From: Spirodela intermedia
Lineage: Eukaryota; Streptophyta; Magnoliopsida; Alismatales; Araceae
Length of the DNA stretch: 64,000 nucleotides
Assembly (NCBI GenBank): GCA_902729315.2
Contig: LR746272.1
Location: forward strand, 4,719,037-4,783,036
Reading direction: 5' to 3'
A model generated the notes under the pieces. It saw only the letters and a list, made by a program, of their open reading frames with translations. It ran no database searches and was not told the origin of the DNA. Position 1 is the stretch's first letter, and each line of letters begins with the position of its first letter. A program made the translations under genes and the position numbers. This document shows positions 22,676-34,895 of the stretch, piece by piece.

Positions 22676-24316
22676 TGATAAGTTTTCATTATCATGAGTT
22701 AATAATTAGTAAATAATATAGTTTTAGTCTTAACTCATGATAAATAGACATATATTTATGTTAAAGTGTGAAAAGTGGTTTTCAGTTGATTTATGTGAAT
22801 TTTTGAGTAGTTATGTGATTTTAAACGAATTTATATGATTTTTACAGTCTTACTTTTGAGATAAATGAAGAAAAATAAATTAAAAATTAAAAATAAGACA
22901 AAACGAGAGAGACCCGCCGGCCAACTGGGCCCGCAAGCAGGTTGGAAGCTCAATTAGGGAGTAGCTACGAGTAGGAGCTCGAGTGGCTTGGATTGATAGG
23001 GGCACGTGTGCGCCACTTTCCTTCCACGTCACCAATGGCCAGCCGGCTGTGGGGCAAGGAGTGGTCGTACACGTGAGAGAAGGGACATGCTTAGAGGTGT
23101 AACATCAGTATATATTCGCCCGAAAAATCGACGCACAACCAATGTGGGACTAAACCCGCATCACACCTTCCTCAGAAGGGGCGGGCAACCGGCACTGGTT
23201 CGAATCCTCTTAGAGCCAAAACTCATATTTTTTTATCTGATTATCATGACTTTCCTACAGATCACCAGGGAAGGATTAGGCAACAAGAATCGCTGGATCA
23301 TCAGCGAAAATTTAGTCAACACAATTCGCAGAGCATTGTTACTAAAATTGTTGAACGATTCACGATAAATGGACCATGAATCCATCGAGTAAAGTATCTC
23401 CAATTGATCGATGAATAAGCCGTCATTGGGAAGAAGACGATCTACTAGGAGATGAGTTGCCACCTCCTGAGAGCATACCAAATGTGATGAAGAGCCTTCT
23501 CTTGCTGCGCAGACTTGAGGATAAAGCTCCCTAACAAGTGCCTCACCTCCATTCAGCTCCTCTCTGTCAGGTGACAGCTGCTAGAGAGCCACAAAGTCGT
23601 CTTTTTTCTGCTCCATTGGGTGATAACTATTGGAGACAATTTGACAACCCATTTCATTAATCTCTAGACTTCGCAAGGAGATCTAAAGATTGCCCACATC
23701 GTCTTTGTCTAAGGAAAACCTTCGAGGTCGTGCACACTACACGACTATCCTCCCGAATGCTCAAGATTACAGTGCATCGCCGACGCATCACTGTCGCGAC
23801 ACCAGAATTCTATTTTCCTACTTTCAACTTAATTTCCACTTCTTTTAATGATAATTTGTTGATTTTAAATTTACCAAGATATATTCCATTTCATTACAAT
23901 TCTTTTGGCTTTTATAGATCTTAATTTGATCAATTAAATTGTCTGTAATCGCTTATGTAAGAATCACTAGGCGGAACTCTATTTCTGCTTGATTCGTGTT
24001 CATCAGGCGCTAACATCATCCTGACGTCTACACCTTTATTTCTTTTTTTCGTGAATTTTAAATATATTTCCTTTTCATTTCTCAGTATAAAACTCATAGA
24101 AAATAGTATTCTTTGAGGAAAATTCTGAATAATTACTAGATATTATATTACATCCTTGTGATCGACCTAAAAACTATCACTATTTTTTGGAAGTTTTATT
24201 GAATTATAATTGATATATTTGTTTATAAATACTTGTAAATATTTGAAAAATCATATTTTCTAGTTTTATAAATTTTAGATTTACGTGATTTAATATACAA
24301 TGATTGAGTCACATCA
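22676..24316 (+). mobile_element. Athila solo LTR (1641 bp)
   Basis: It runs TGATAAGTTTTC to TTGAGTCACATCA. The TSD is GGCAT (22671-22675) and AGCAT (24317-24321), one mismatch. It has a single unit of the 144-bp repeat and is moderately decayed. Confidence 0.93.
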
Positions 24317-24321
24317 AGCAT

Positions 24322-24475
24322 CTTGGGTGTACATCTTTAGCGGTGGCTTGTTTGTGTGTCCGAGGACTCCCTTATATGTCACTTCTTCACCAACATGTTT
24401 GACAACTTGGGGAGTTCTGTGACATCTATGGGTTAGGGGATATTATTCATACAATGCGTAAAGCACATTTAGCTC
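24322..24475. other. Short flank left of element B
   Basis: About 150 bases without an open frame. Its last five bases, AGCTC, and GGCTG after element B (44744-44748) share the central GCT and may be a decayed TSD. If so, this stretch and the copia gag remnant at 44744 onward were once contiguous. Confidence 0.4.
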
Positions 24476-25007
24476 TAATGGCAAGCGAAACCCATCTCCA
24501 TCAGCTCAGGAGACACCAGCAGTCCAAGTTCAACTCGATCAACGTGCAAAGATGAAGGAGCCTAGCTTTCACTACATGGCCTAGCCCTTTGGAATGACGA
24601 CATTCCACCTCCATGATGATGACGAGCTCGAGCTCACCTGTATCTTTCTTTGTACTTTCACGTTGACTTGTTGGGCCTCGCGTTTGTGTGTTAGCGGGCC
24701 CAATTCTCTGTGTGTTGTTGTTTGTGTCTCCCTTTCTTTAGGGTTTTATTGGGTCTCTCTTTTGAGGCCCAATTAAAACCCTAAGGGGGGGGAACCTATG
24801 TGTCTTTCCTTTGGGGCCTCTTTTGGGGCTTATTTGGGTCTTCATTTGAGGCCCACTTAAGCATTGTAAGAGGGCCCTCCTCTTTCTCCTTTTAGGGGAG
24901 CTTATTGGGTCTCTCTTTAAGAGGCCCAATAAACCCCTTTGTAGCCTTTTGTGGCTTATGGGCTTGAGGGCCTCAAGTGGGCCCACCTCCCTTAGCCCAC
25001 TTGTGGG

Positions 25008-25020
25008 CCTCATATAAGGA
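25008..25020 (+). promoter_or_regulatory. Putative TATA box of the element B LTR
   Basis: CTCATATAAGGAG lies in a GC-richer part of the LTR and is conserved in the 3' LTR (CCATATAAGGGGAGG, near 39993-40007). Conservation between the two LTRs and the position support a core promoter; no start site can be fixed. Confidence 0.45.
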
Positions 25021-25721
25021 GAGGTAGGACCCCCCCTCAAGAGAGCGTCGCATTTTTGAGAGAAATTATCATTTTGTGAGTACCTTCTTTGTGATCTAGG
25101 ATAGGGAGGGAAGGAGGAAGAGGAAGGCTGTCGATACTCCCTTCGAGGACTTCTTTTTGTGACGCTGCTGCTTGAGAAGTCCTGCCACCGCCTGAGACCA
25201 CTGCTGCCGCTGGCCATCTCATTGCCGCTCGGGAGCTCGCCACCATCACTAGATGAAACAGTCACGGTTATTGCTGCAGCCGCCGCTGCCTCTATTGGAA
25301 CCCTGTCATACCATCGTGACGAAAGGGGCTTGCTTCACCTCGTTACAAGCCATCGTCGAGCACTCTGCTGAAGTCTCTCGACTCCTAGTTCGTCTGCCAC
25401 CTCTTTCTTCGAAACTCCTCCATAAACTCACCGGAGCTGCCCTCCGCTGCTCTGCCTAGGCACTAGACATTCGCCCATGAACGCCTACCTGCTGCCAACG
25501 TCGAGAGAGACCCTGCAGCCGTGTCGACGAGCCAGAACCAGTCCCAGCTCCTCGCAGGCCCCACCGGAGTTTCTCGACACTCCACTACCGTCGCACCATT
25601 TCCAGTGCCGCTCCCTAGTATTGTCGGCCAGATCATCTCTGCTTTGCTCTACTTCCCGGTGCTGCCAGAGAGGCCGATACTTCCGGCAATGGTTGGGCTT
25701 CTGCCCCAACTACTGATGCTT

Positions 25722-25845
25722 GGCCTTTCCGCCGAAGCGCCGCCGACGCTCGACCTTCTCGTCGAAGTGCCGCTGACACTCAGCATTCCTGCCGAAGCGC
25801 TGCAGATGCTCAGCCTTCCCGTCGAAGCGCTGCCGCCACATGCGC
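25722..25845. repeat. 36-bp minisatellite in the element B LTR
   Basis: Units of the form CTTCC(C/G)GCCGAAGCGC followed by CGCCGACGCTCGAC repeat about three to four times. The 3' LTR has about one unit fewer, and a solo Athila LTR (42347-43982) is inserted within its array. Confidence 0.75.
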
Positions 25846-26542
25846 CCCCCGTACCGGCTCCTGCATGCCCTAAGACTCTGTGCAACTTGCCTCCCACGCC
25901 CACTAGTGTGCCCTTCGGCCCACCAGCAGACCCATGCTCACTAGCGTGCCCTTCGGCCCACCAGCGGGCCCACGCCCAGGCCAATTGTGCCACACCCTAA
26001 GACGACGACTTCCATGACTCTCGACCAGGACTGACCATCGATGTTGAGCATTGCTCTCCACTAGATTTGTGCCTTCGTTGAATCTCTGCTTTGTCACGAC
26101 CCGTTGGGCTATGCAGCCTCAAAGGTTAGCTCCGTACCCTTTCCTCTTAAGTTTAATTATCTCTCGAAGGGTTTTCTTGGCTCATCTCCTCCGCCATCAG
26201 GAGAACATAGACAAGATAGGATGGTTATCAGATCGTGACTTCCGACCCTACGCCAGATTCATCACTATTCATGAGCTGCAGCCCTAGGCTACCTCACGAC
26301 AATTGTTCTACCGTCTGTCAGGGAATGGACTGAGAGGGCCTCATACTTACCATTGTCGAATGTTTCCCTAGTTGTCTTGGGTTGATCATGCATATTGGTA
26401 CGCCTACTTGTACTTAGGTTATGTGGTCAAACCTAGAGTCTAAGGTCCAAACCTTCTTATCAGATCAGTCTAACTGCCCCATCTCAAGACTCGAGTTTCA
26501 TTGATCAGGTACAGGGGGTTTTCGCCCCGTCCTGCATCAAAT

Positions 26543-26555
26543 TGGTATCAGAGCC
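26543..26555 (+). promoter_or_regulatory. Primer-binding site of element B (initiator-Met tRNA)
   Basis: TGGTATCAGAGCC follows the LTR end (ATCA) after three bases, the standard plant initiator-Met primer site. It fixes the element's orientation as plus. Confidence 0.92.
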
Positions 26556-26576
26556 AAGTTAGGTTACCACTACATC

Positions 26577-29500
26577 TTTCTAAATGTGGCTTTGCATCTT
26601 TCTTATTTAATAGATATTTTAATGCTGCATGATCAGTATAAATAATAATTTTAGCCCCCAAAATATATGATCTAAACCTTTCTAAGGAAAATACTATAGC
26701 TAACAACTCTTTTTCAGTCGTGGTATAATTTAATTGAGCATCGGATATAGTTTTACTAGCATATGAAATTACTATGGGTTTTGACTCTTTTGTTTGTCCT
26801 AGAACGGCCCCCACTGCATAATTCGATGCATCACACATTATTTCAAAGGAAAGGGACTAATCAGGAACTTGTAAAATGGGTGCCTCAGTAAGTAATCTTT
26901 TTATTTCAGAAAAAGATTCAAAACATTTCTCATCAAAATTAAAAGGCACATCTTTAGATAATAGCATGGTGAGAGGTTTAGAAATTTTTGAAAAATCTTG
27001 AATAAATTTTCTGTAATAACCTGCATGACCCAAAAAAGATCTAATCTGTTTTACTGAATTCGGAGGTTTCATTTTAGATATAATATCGATTTTTGCTCTA
27101 TCCACCTCTAAACCCTTTTCACTCACAATATGACCCAACACAACTCCCTCTTTAACCATAAAATGTGATTTCTCTCAACTCAAAACTAATTTTTTCTCTA
27201 TGCATTTCTCAAGTACATGCTGTAAATGATTTAAGCATTCATCAAATGATTCACCAAAAACAGAAAAATCATCCATAAAAATTTCTATGCATTTTCCAAT
27301 CATATCAGAAAAAATAGACAGCATACATCTTTGAAATGTGGCTGGAGCATTACATAGACCAAAAGGCATGCGTTTAAAAGCAAAAGTACCAAATGGACAA
27401 GTGAAAGTTTTTTTTTCTTGATCTAAAGGGTTTATATAAATTTGATTATAACCAGAGTATCCATCTAGAAAACAAAAAAAGTTTTTTCCAGCTAATTTTT
27501 CTAGAATTTGATCAGTAAATGGTAGGGGAAAATGATCTTTTCTAGTAACTGAATTTAACTTTCTATAATCAATGCAAACTCTCCAACCGATAGTTAGTCT
27601 TGTTTGTATTTCATCCCCATTTTCGTTTTTTATAACCGTGATCCCTGATTTTTTTGGCACTACTTGTGTAGGACTAACCCATTTGCTATCTGAAATAGGG
27701 TAAATAATATCAGCAGCCAGCCACTTTAAAATTTCTTTTTTTACAATTTCCATAATGTTAGGATTTAATCTTCGTTGTGGTTTCCTGCTAGTTCTAGCCC
27801 CCTCCTCTAGATATATACTATGCATGCATACTCTCATATCAATGCCCCTTAGATCGTCCATTTTCCAGCCCATAGCCTTCTTATTTTTTCGAAGTACATC
27901 TAATAATTCTTCTTCTTGTTCATTACTCAAATCAGCTGCAATAATAACAGGAAATGAATTATTTTCTTCCAAAAACATATATTTTAAACTAGAGGGAAGA
28001 GGTTTCAACTCTAAATTCAGATGATCTTCCTCTTTCTTTTCTTCTAAATTTATATTCTCTATTTCCTCTAATTCTTCTAGCACACAGTCATCAATAACAT
28101 CTGGATCATCAAAATCATCTAGAAGATCTATGGTATGACAATCATATACTTGGGATTTCTTAAGATCATTTGATACCTCAAAAATTTTAATTTTTACTGA
28201 TTGATCTCCACATGAAATTTTCGCAATACCTGTGGGAAAATCAATATTCATCTTTGCTGTATGCAAAAATGGTCTCCCTAGGATGATTGGTGTATCATAA
28301 AACTGTCCATTAAAATCCATTTCCAGCACTACAAAATCAGTTGGAAATTTACACCCTTTAACTGTCACTATCACATTTTCTAAAATACCTTTAGGATGTT
28401 TTATGGATCTATCAGCAAATTGTAAGGTAACAGTAGAAGGTTTAAGATCAGAAATATTAAATTTATCACAAATACTTGCAGGTAATAAATTAATACTAGC
28501 ACCGGTGTCAAGTAATGCATTCTAAAAAATGAATCCACCAATATCACACGAAATTAAAGGGGCACCTATATCTCTCAATTTAAATGGTAATTGATTTAAT
28601 AATAATGCACTAGCATGCATAGATAATTTTTCTACTCTAGGTGCCCTTTTTGGTGTACACATTTCTTTCAAAACTCTAGCATATTCAAGAATATGTTCAA
28701 TGGCAGTGAGTAAAGGAAGACTAATTTGCACATCTTGTAAAATTTTCTTTATTTCTTCATTGTGTTCCTTTTTCTTTCTTTGTCTAGGCTCTAGAGCTTT
28801 AGGAAATGGAATGGTTGTCCTCTCTTTCGAAATTTCTTTGGTAGAATCTATAAAATCCTCTTCTACTCCTATTTGATTTTGTTTTGGGTTGTCCACGTTT
28901 TCTTTTTCTTCTAATGTTTGGGGATAAGGATCAGGTAAGATCTTACCACTCCTTAATGCATTCACTGTCCTAACATTTTCATTTCGTGGGTTTTTTCCTA
29001 GATTCATGCTACTAGACTCCCCATGCTGAAATCCTATTGTTGGGCGGTTCCCTAGATTTTCTATGGGCCTCTATAATTTGTTTCTGGTGCAGCATCATTT
29101 GGTTCATTGTTTGTTGCATCATTTAGCTCATTTGCTGCATCATTTCCATAGCATCAGGTTGGATTTGAGAGGACTGATTTTTCTGAAATTTGTTTTCTTG
29201 TTTTAGACGAAATTTAGAGTTTGAATTGGGTCTAAGTGCTTCTGGATTTTGAATATTATTTGGGTCTCTCCATGAAAAATTATTCCTCCAATTAGGATTA
29301 TAAGAATTTGAAAAATGTTCCCTATTTCTATTAAAACCGTGAGCTACTTGCACTTGTTCTTACATAGGGTGAAATGATTGATCTAAATTATAACATTGAA
29401 ATTCAGAATAATCATTTTCACTATACATAGGACATGTACTATTCGAATTAAGTTGAGGGTTAAAAGGCTTTCTAATATTGTCAATAAGTAAATCAATTTT

Positions 29501-30367
29501 TTATAATCTTTGATTAATCTGATTAACCTCATTTCTAAATTTAGAATCATCATCATGATGCAATTCATAAATTCCTCTCTTCTTATCCCTGTCATATAAT
29601 TCAAAAGAGGCTTGATCTCTAGAATTTTCACTTAAATTCTCATAAAGATTGTAAATTTCATCAGGAGTTTTCTCCATAAAAGCTCCTCCACATATAAAAT
29701 CAACCATATTTCTATGTTGTTCTAATAATCCATCATAAAAAATTATATTGAGCTGCCACTTGGGTACAGCATGATGAGGACACTTTCTAAGTAAATCTTT
29801 GAATTTTTCCCATGTCTCATGCAAAGTTTCTCCTAGTCTTTGAGAAAAACTCCATATATGTTTTCTCATATTTTGAGTTTTTCCTAAGGGATAAAGTTTT
29901 CGAAGAAAGGCCTGTTCTATATCTTTCCAGCTAGTTAATTCTCTATCTAATGTGGATAGCCAATGACTAGCTTTGTCCCTAAGTGTATGAGAGAATAATT
30001 TCATCTGAATAATTTCTGATGTAACTTGAGGGAGATTAACTAAATCACAGATCATATGAAATTTTTCTAAGTGCTGGTGAGGTTCCTCTAAAGGTAATCC
30101 ATGAAAATTAGGGAGCATTTGAAAAATTCCTGGATTTATTTCAAATTTAACAGTGGGTGCTAATAGGACTCTAATATTAGATGCTCTTTGAAATGAATCA
30201 GGGATATAATGATTTTTCATGGCCATAGGATTGTTCTCAATTTGACCTCTACTTCCTTCAGGATCCATCAAAATTAATTTTTCTTTTGGATTTTTATTTT
30301 TAAATGAAATAATGAAAGGATTTTCTAGCCTTGGATGCAAGGATCTTCTACCATGCATAAAAATCAA
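26577..30367 (-). pseudogene. gag-pol: Athila-2 gag-pol pseudogene (gag, protease, RT, part of RNase H)
   Basis: Domain order matches Athila-1: gag core, degenerate knuckle, LLDTGAS protease, VCIDYRKLN and FMDD of reverse transcriptase, then RNase H up to [11 protein letters not shown]. Compared with Athila-1 it has stops at six visible sites: Glu to stop (about 29502), Gln to stop (about 29360, 29126 and 28525), Trp to stop (about 27175 and 26860). Five of the six are C-to-T or G-to-A changes. A 41-base deletion near 29069 also shifts the frame. The T-run that is short in Athila-1 is full length here, so the two copies carry different lesions. Confidence 0.92.
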
Positions 30368-30545
30368 TAAATTCCAGGGAAAAAGTTAGTAACTGTTACC
30401 CTCCTTTAGGATGCTCCAGTCCTTGCCGTGCTTCTTTTCGTTCCCTTTTTCTAATAAAAATCGGCAAAAAGAAAATAAAACAAGAGTAAAGTTTTTTTTC
30501 TGTACTCTAAGAGAAAAATAGAAAAATACTAAATATTATGCAATA

Positions 30546-30565
30546 CATCCCCGACAACGGCGCCA
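30546..30565 (-). promoter_or_regulatory. Primer-binding site of Athila-2 (tRNA-Asp type)
   Basis: The minus strand reads TGGCGCCGTTGTCGGGGATG, one base different from Athila-1. It is followed by AATT-type spacer and the LTR end TGACGTCA-like junction (30571), the normal arrangement that Athila-1 has lost. Confidence 0.9.
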
Positions 30566-30570
30566 AAATT

Positions 30571-32211
30571 TGACGTGACTTAGTCGTTGTATGTTAAATC
30601 ACGCAAATATAAAATTTATAAAACTAGAAAATATGAATTTTTCAGATATTTAGAAGTATTTCAAAATAAATATATCAATTATAATTCATTAAAAATTTCA
30701 AAAATACTGATAATTTTCCAGGTCGATCACAGGGATGTAATATAATATCTGGTAATTATTCAGAATTTTTCTCAATGAATACGATTTTCTTACGAATTTT
30801 ATACTAGGAAATAAAAAGGAAATATATTTAAAATTCACGAAAAAAAAGGAAATAAGGGTGCGGGCGTCAAGATGACGTCAGCGCTCGGCAAACGCGAATC
30901 AGGCGGAAACAGAGTTCCGCCCGGCGATTCTTACGTAAGCGATTACAGACGACTTAAGTAATCAAATTAAGATCTGTAAAAGCCAGAAGAATCGTAATTT
31001 AACGAAGTATAGTTTGGTAAATTAAAATCACACAAAGTATCACTAAATAAAGCGTAAATTAAATTGAAAGCAGGAAAACAGAGTTCCGGCATCGCGACGG
31101 TGATGCGTCGGCAATGCACCGGAATCTTGAGCGTTCGGGAGGATTGTCGTGTAGTGTCCACAGCCTCGAAGACTCTCCTTGGACAAAGACGACGTGGGCA
31201 ATCTCTAGATCTTCTCGCGAAGTCTAGAGATCAATGAAGTGGGTCGTCGAATCATCTCCGGCGGCTGTCACCCAGCAGAGCGGAAAAACGGCGACTTTGC
31301 GGCTCTTCGGCGGCTGTCACCCGACGGAGAGGCGCTGGATGGAGGTGGGGCGCATGTTAGGGAGCTTCATCCTCAGGTCCACGCAGCAAGAGGAGGCTCT
31401 TCATCGCATCTGGTACGCTCTTAGGAGGTGGCGACTGGTCTCCCGATGGATCGTCCTTTTCCTGACAGCGGCTTGTTCGTCGATCAATTGGAGATGGTTT
31501 ACTCGATGGATTCGCAATCCTTTTATCGCGAATCGTTCAGCAATTTTAGTAGCAATGCTCTGCGAATCGCGTTGACGAGATTTTTGCCGATGATCCAGCG
31601 ATTCTCGTTGCTTAATCCTTCACCAGCGATCTGCAGGAAAGTCACGATAATGAGATAAAAATATATGACTTTTGACTTTGGGAGGATTCGAACCCGCGCC
31701 AGTCGCTCGCCTCTTCTGAGGAAGGTGTGATGGGGGTTTAGTCCCACATCGGTTGTACGCTGATTTTTCGGGCGAATATATAGTAATGTTAGCTCTGTGA
31801 GCAAAGTCCCTTCTCTTGCGTGTATGACCACTCCTTGCCCCACAGCCGGCTGGCCACCGGTGACGTGGAAGGAGAGTGGCGTACGCGTGCCCTGTCGATC
31901 CCCAAGCCAAGCTACTCGAGCCCCTGCTCGCGGCTTACTCCCCGACTGTGCTTCCGACCCGCTTGTAGGCCCGGCTGGTCGGCGGGTCCCCCCATTTTTG
32001 CAATATTTTTATTTTTATTTCTTGTTCTTCATTTATCTCAAAAGTAAGACTGTAAAAATCGTATAAAATCACATAATTACCCAAAAATTCACGTTAATCA
32101 ATTGAAAACCAAAAATCATTCTTTAATACAAATATAAGTCTATTTATCATGAGTTAAGGTTAAAATTATATTATTTACTAATTATTAGCTCATGATAATG
32201 AAGACTTATCA
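30571..32211 (-). mobile_element. 5' LTR of Athila-2 (1641 bp)
   Basis: It is full length, from TGACGTGACTTAG beside the primer site to GAAGACTTATCA. Because it adjoins a primer site it proves that all the solo copies in the window are LTRs of this family. It contains one 144-bp unit, the hairpin module, a TATA-like box and the GGTTCGAATCC segment. Confidence 0.95.
31770..31786 (-). promoter_or_regulatory. Putative TATA box of the Athila LTR
   Basis: On the minus strand ACTATATATTCGCCC lies about 430 bases from the LTR start. A strongly conserved block, CGATGTGGGACTAAA, follows about 25-35 bases downstream and would contain the start site. Both are kept even in decayed LTR copies. Confidence 0.55.
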
Positions 32212-32216
32212 CCACC

Positions 32217-33132
32217 TAACCTCGGTCTCCTGAGGATGCTCACCGAGCTTCCATACCACTAGTCGACCATTCATATAGGATTGTATTGGCATCTAGGCAC
32301 CCATAGGACCTAGCCATGATAGAGACATGCTCAGCCAAAGCTCGAGGAGGTTCACCATTGTCACAGAACTCACGTGAGGCCTCAGATCCCATTACTCCTA
32401 GAGTAGCTAGAGTGGACACGAGTCCACCATCTTCGTCGAGATTGAGAAATTCAGTACCAGACCCCTCCTAACCATAGGAGACTTTGAGCCATAGGTTGGC
32501 TAGAGAGGCATTAGGGTGGCCCCAACCGCCCGCGGCTACAAGCCACCGAGCTGAGAAGGAATCCACACTCTACTATCCATCGAAGAATACTAAGGGTCAT
32601 GCCAGAGGTGGCCGATGGCAACCTTCGCCCTAGTACCCTTCGAGGGATGGAGTGCGCCCCCTCCTAGATGATGTCATGTGTAGTATGACCCAAGCTATTG
32701 AGCGTCTAGAGCGAGCTACCTTTGTAGCTGCAGCTCATGACCCACCACCACCAGCTCCACCACTGGTCGCATATCCGGTTGCACCACCGACTACACCACC
32801 TATTACACAGACATATTAGGAGCATCGCGAGCCCCGTCGGCCTATGAGCCCCTATACTGATCCATATGATCACTAGTACCTCGATCACGATCATCATCGA
32901 GGGAATCTTTGTTGTCGCAATGCACTACATCACGACGATGGCCATGATCGATTGGGCAGTCATTGGCCACAGGATACTTATGATTGCTGCAAGCCGGTCT
33001 GCCCTACTCGTAGGGACAATCTCCCACATCCGTCACCACCACCACCCCGATCCCACTATGAGGACTATCGACTCCACGGATGCAACTAGCAACACGACAA
33101 GCGAGACCTTCTGAGTTATAGAGCTGACCCTT
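32217..33132 (+). pseudogene. Element B gag, N-terminal part (degenerate)
   Basis: The frame broken by stops gives a Pro-rich stretch (HDPPPPAPPLVAYPV) and Arg/His/Asp-rich sequence of the kind seen at the N-terminus of plant Gypsy gag. It begins right after the Athila-2 TSD and ends at the TSD of the solo LTR at 33133. No single open frame survives. Confidence 0.55.
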
Positions 33133-34890
33133 TGACGTGACTCAGTCGTTGTATGTTAAATCACGCAAATATAAAATTTATAAAACTAGAAAATACGAAT
33201 TTTCGGATATTTAGAAGTATTTCAAAATAAATAGATCAATTATAATTCAATACAAATCCCAAAAATAGTGGTAATTTTTCAGGTCGATCACAGGGATGTA
33301 ATATAATATCTGGTAATTATTCAGAATTTTTCTCAATGAGTACGATTTTCTTACGAATTTTATACTATGAAATAAAAAGGAAATATATTTAAAATTCACA
33401 AAAAAAGAGAGGAAATAAGGGTGCGGACGTCAGGATGACGTCAGCGCCCGGCGAACGCGAATCAGGCGGAAAAAGAGTTCCGCCCGGCGATTCTTACGTA
33501 GGCGATTACAGACGACTCAATTAATCAAATTAAGATCTGTAAAAGCCAGAAGAATCGTAATTGAACGAAGTATAGTTTTGTAAATAAAAATCAACAAAGT
33601 ATCACTAAATGAAGCGTAAATTAAATTGAAAGCAGGAAAACAGAGTTCCGGCGTCGCGACGGCGATGCGTCGACGATGCACCGGAATCCTGAGCGTTCGG
33701 GAGGATCCTCGTGCAGTGTCCACGGCCTCGAAGGCTCTACTTGGACAAAGACGACTTGGGCAATCTCTAGATAAAGCAGGAAAACAGAGTTCCGGCGTCG
33801 CGACGGCGACGCGTCGGTGATGCACCGGAATCCTGAGCGTTTGGCAGGGTCGTCGTGCAGTGTCCACGGCCTCGAAGGCTCTCCTTGGACAAAGACGACG
33901 TGGGCAATCTCTAGATCTTCTCGCGAAGTCTAGAGACCAATGAAGTGGGTCGTCGAATCGTCTCCGGCGGCTGTCACCCGGCGGAGCGGAAAAACGGCGA
34001 CTTTGCGGCTCTCCGGCGGCTGTCACTCGACGGAGAGGGGCTGGATGGAGGTGAGGCGCGTGTTAGGGAGCTTCATCCTCAGGTCCGCGCAGCAAGAGAA
34101 GGCTCTTCATCGCATCTGGTACGCTCTCAGGAGGTGGCGACTGGTCTCCCGGCGGATCGTCCTCTTCCCGACGACGGCTTGTTCGTCGATCAATCGGAGA
34201 TGATTTACTCGATGGATTGCGATCCTTTTATCGCGAATCGTTCAGAAATTTTAGTAGCACTGCTCCGCGAATCGCGTTGACGAGATTTTCGCCGATGATC
34301 CAGCGATTCCGGTTGCTTAATCCTTCACCGGCGATCTGCAGGAAAGTCGCGATAATCAGTTAAAAATATATGAATTTTGACTCTGGGAGGATTCGAACCT
34401 GCGGCGGTCGCCCCCCCTGAAGGTTTAGTCCCACATCGGTTGTACGCGGATTATTCGGGCAAATATATAGTAAAGTTAGCTTTGTAGGCAAAGTCCTCTC
34501 GCGTGTACGACCACTCCTTGCCCCACAGCCGGCTGACCACCGGTGACGTGGAAGGGGAGTGGCGCACACGTGCCCCTATCGATCCAAGCAAGCCGCTCGA
34601 GCCCCTGCTCGCGGCTACTCCCCGATTGCGCTTCCGACCCGCTTGCGGGCCCGGCTGGCCGGCGGGTCCCCCCATTTTGCAATATTTTTATTTTTATTTC
34701 TTGTTCTTCATTTATCTCAAAACTAAGACTATAAAAATCGTATAAAATCACATAATTACCCAAAAATTCACGTTAATCAACTGAAAACCACTTTTCATGC
34801 TTTAACACAAATATAAGTCTATTTATCATGAGTTAAGGCTAAAACTATATTATTTACTAATTATTAACTCATGATAATGAAGACTTATCA
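33133..34890 (-). mobile_element. Athila solo LTR with two 144-bp units (1758 bp)
   Basis: It is flanked by a perfect TSD, CCCTT (33128-33132, 34891-34895), within the element B gag. The 144-bp unit occurs twice (33629-33772 and 33773-33916). It is highly similar to the copies at 36029 and 45864, so young. Confidence 0.96.
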
Positions 34891-34895
34891 CCCTT

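Larger units (their letters stand above)
24476..26539 (+). mobile_element. Element B 5' LTR (2064 bp)
   Basis: It aligns from TAATGGCAAGCG (TGATGGCAAGTG in the 3' copy) to TCCTGCATCA, directly before the primer site. It carries short inverted blocks of GGGTCTCTCTTTTGAGGCCC type, a TATA-like box at 25011 and a 36-bp minisatellite. Open frames over 100 codons in it are Pro/Ala/Ser-rich by-products of that GC-rich repeat and are not supported as genes. Confidence 0.85.
26572..32211 (-). mobile_element. Athila-2: 3'-truncated Athila element inside element B
   Basis: It consists of an intact 5' LTR (30571-32211), primer site and a decayed gag-pol reading to about 26580, where it stops inside RNase H; integrase, 3' region and 3' LTR are absent. 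CCACT (26567-26571) and CCACC (32212-32216) flank it, and element B reads across as GGTTACCACCTAACC once it is removed, so these are probably the TSD. The deletion therefore removed everything from the distal LTR end to RNase H. Between CCACT and pol lie about 14 bases resembling nearby pol sequence. It is closely similar to Athila-1 where they overlap. Confidence 0.88.

Noticed and set aside
25521-26000. 159-codon Pro/Ala-rich frame in the element B LTR
   Set aside because: It lies over a 36-bp minisatellite in an LTR; the matching 3' LTR does not keep the frame.
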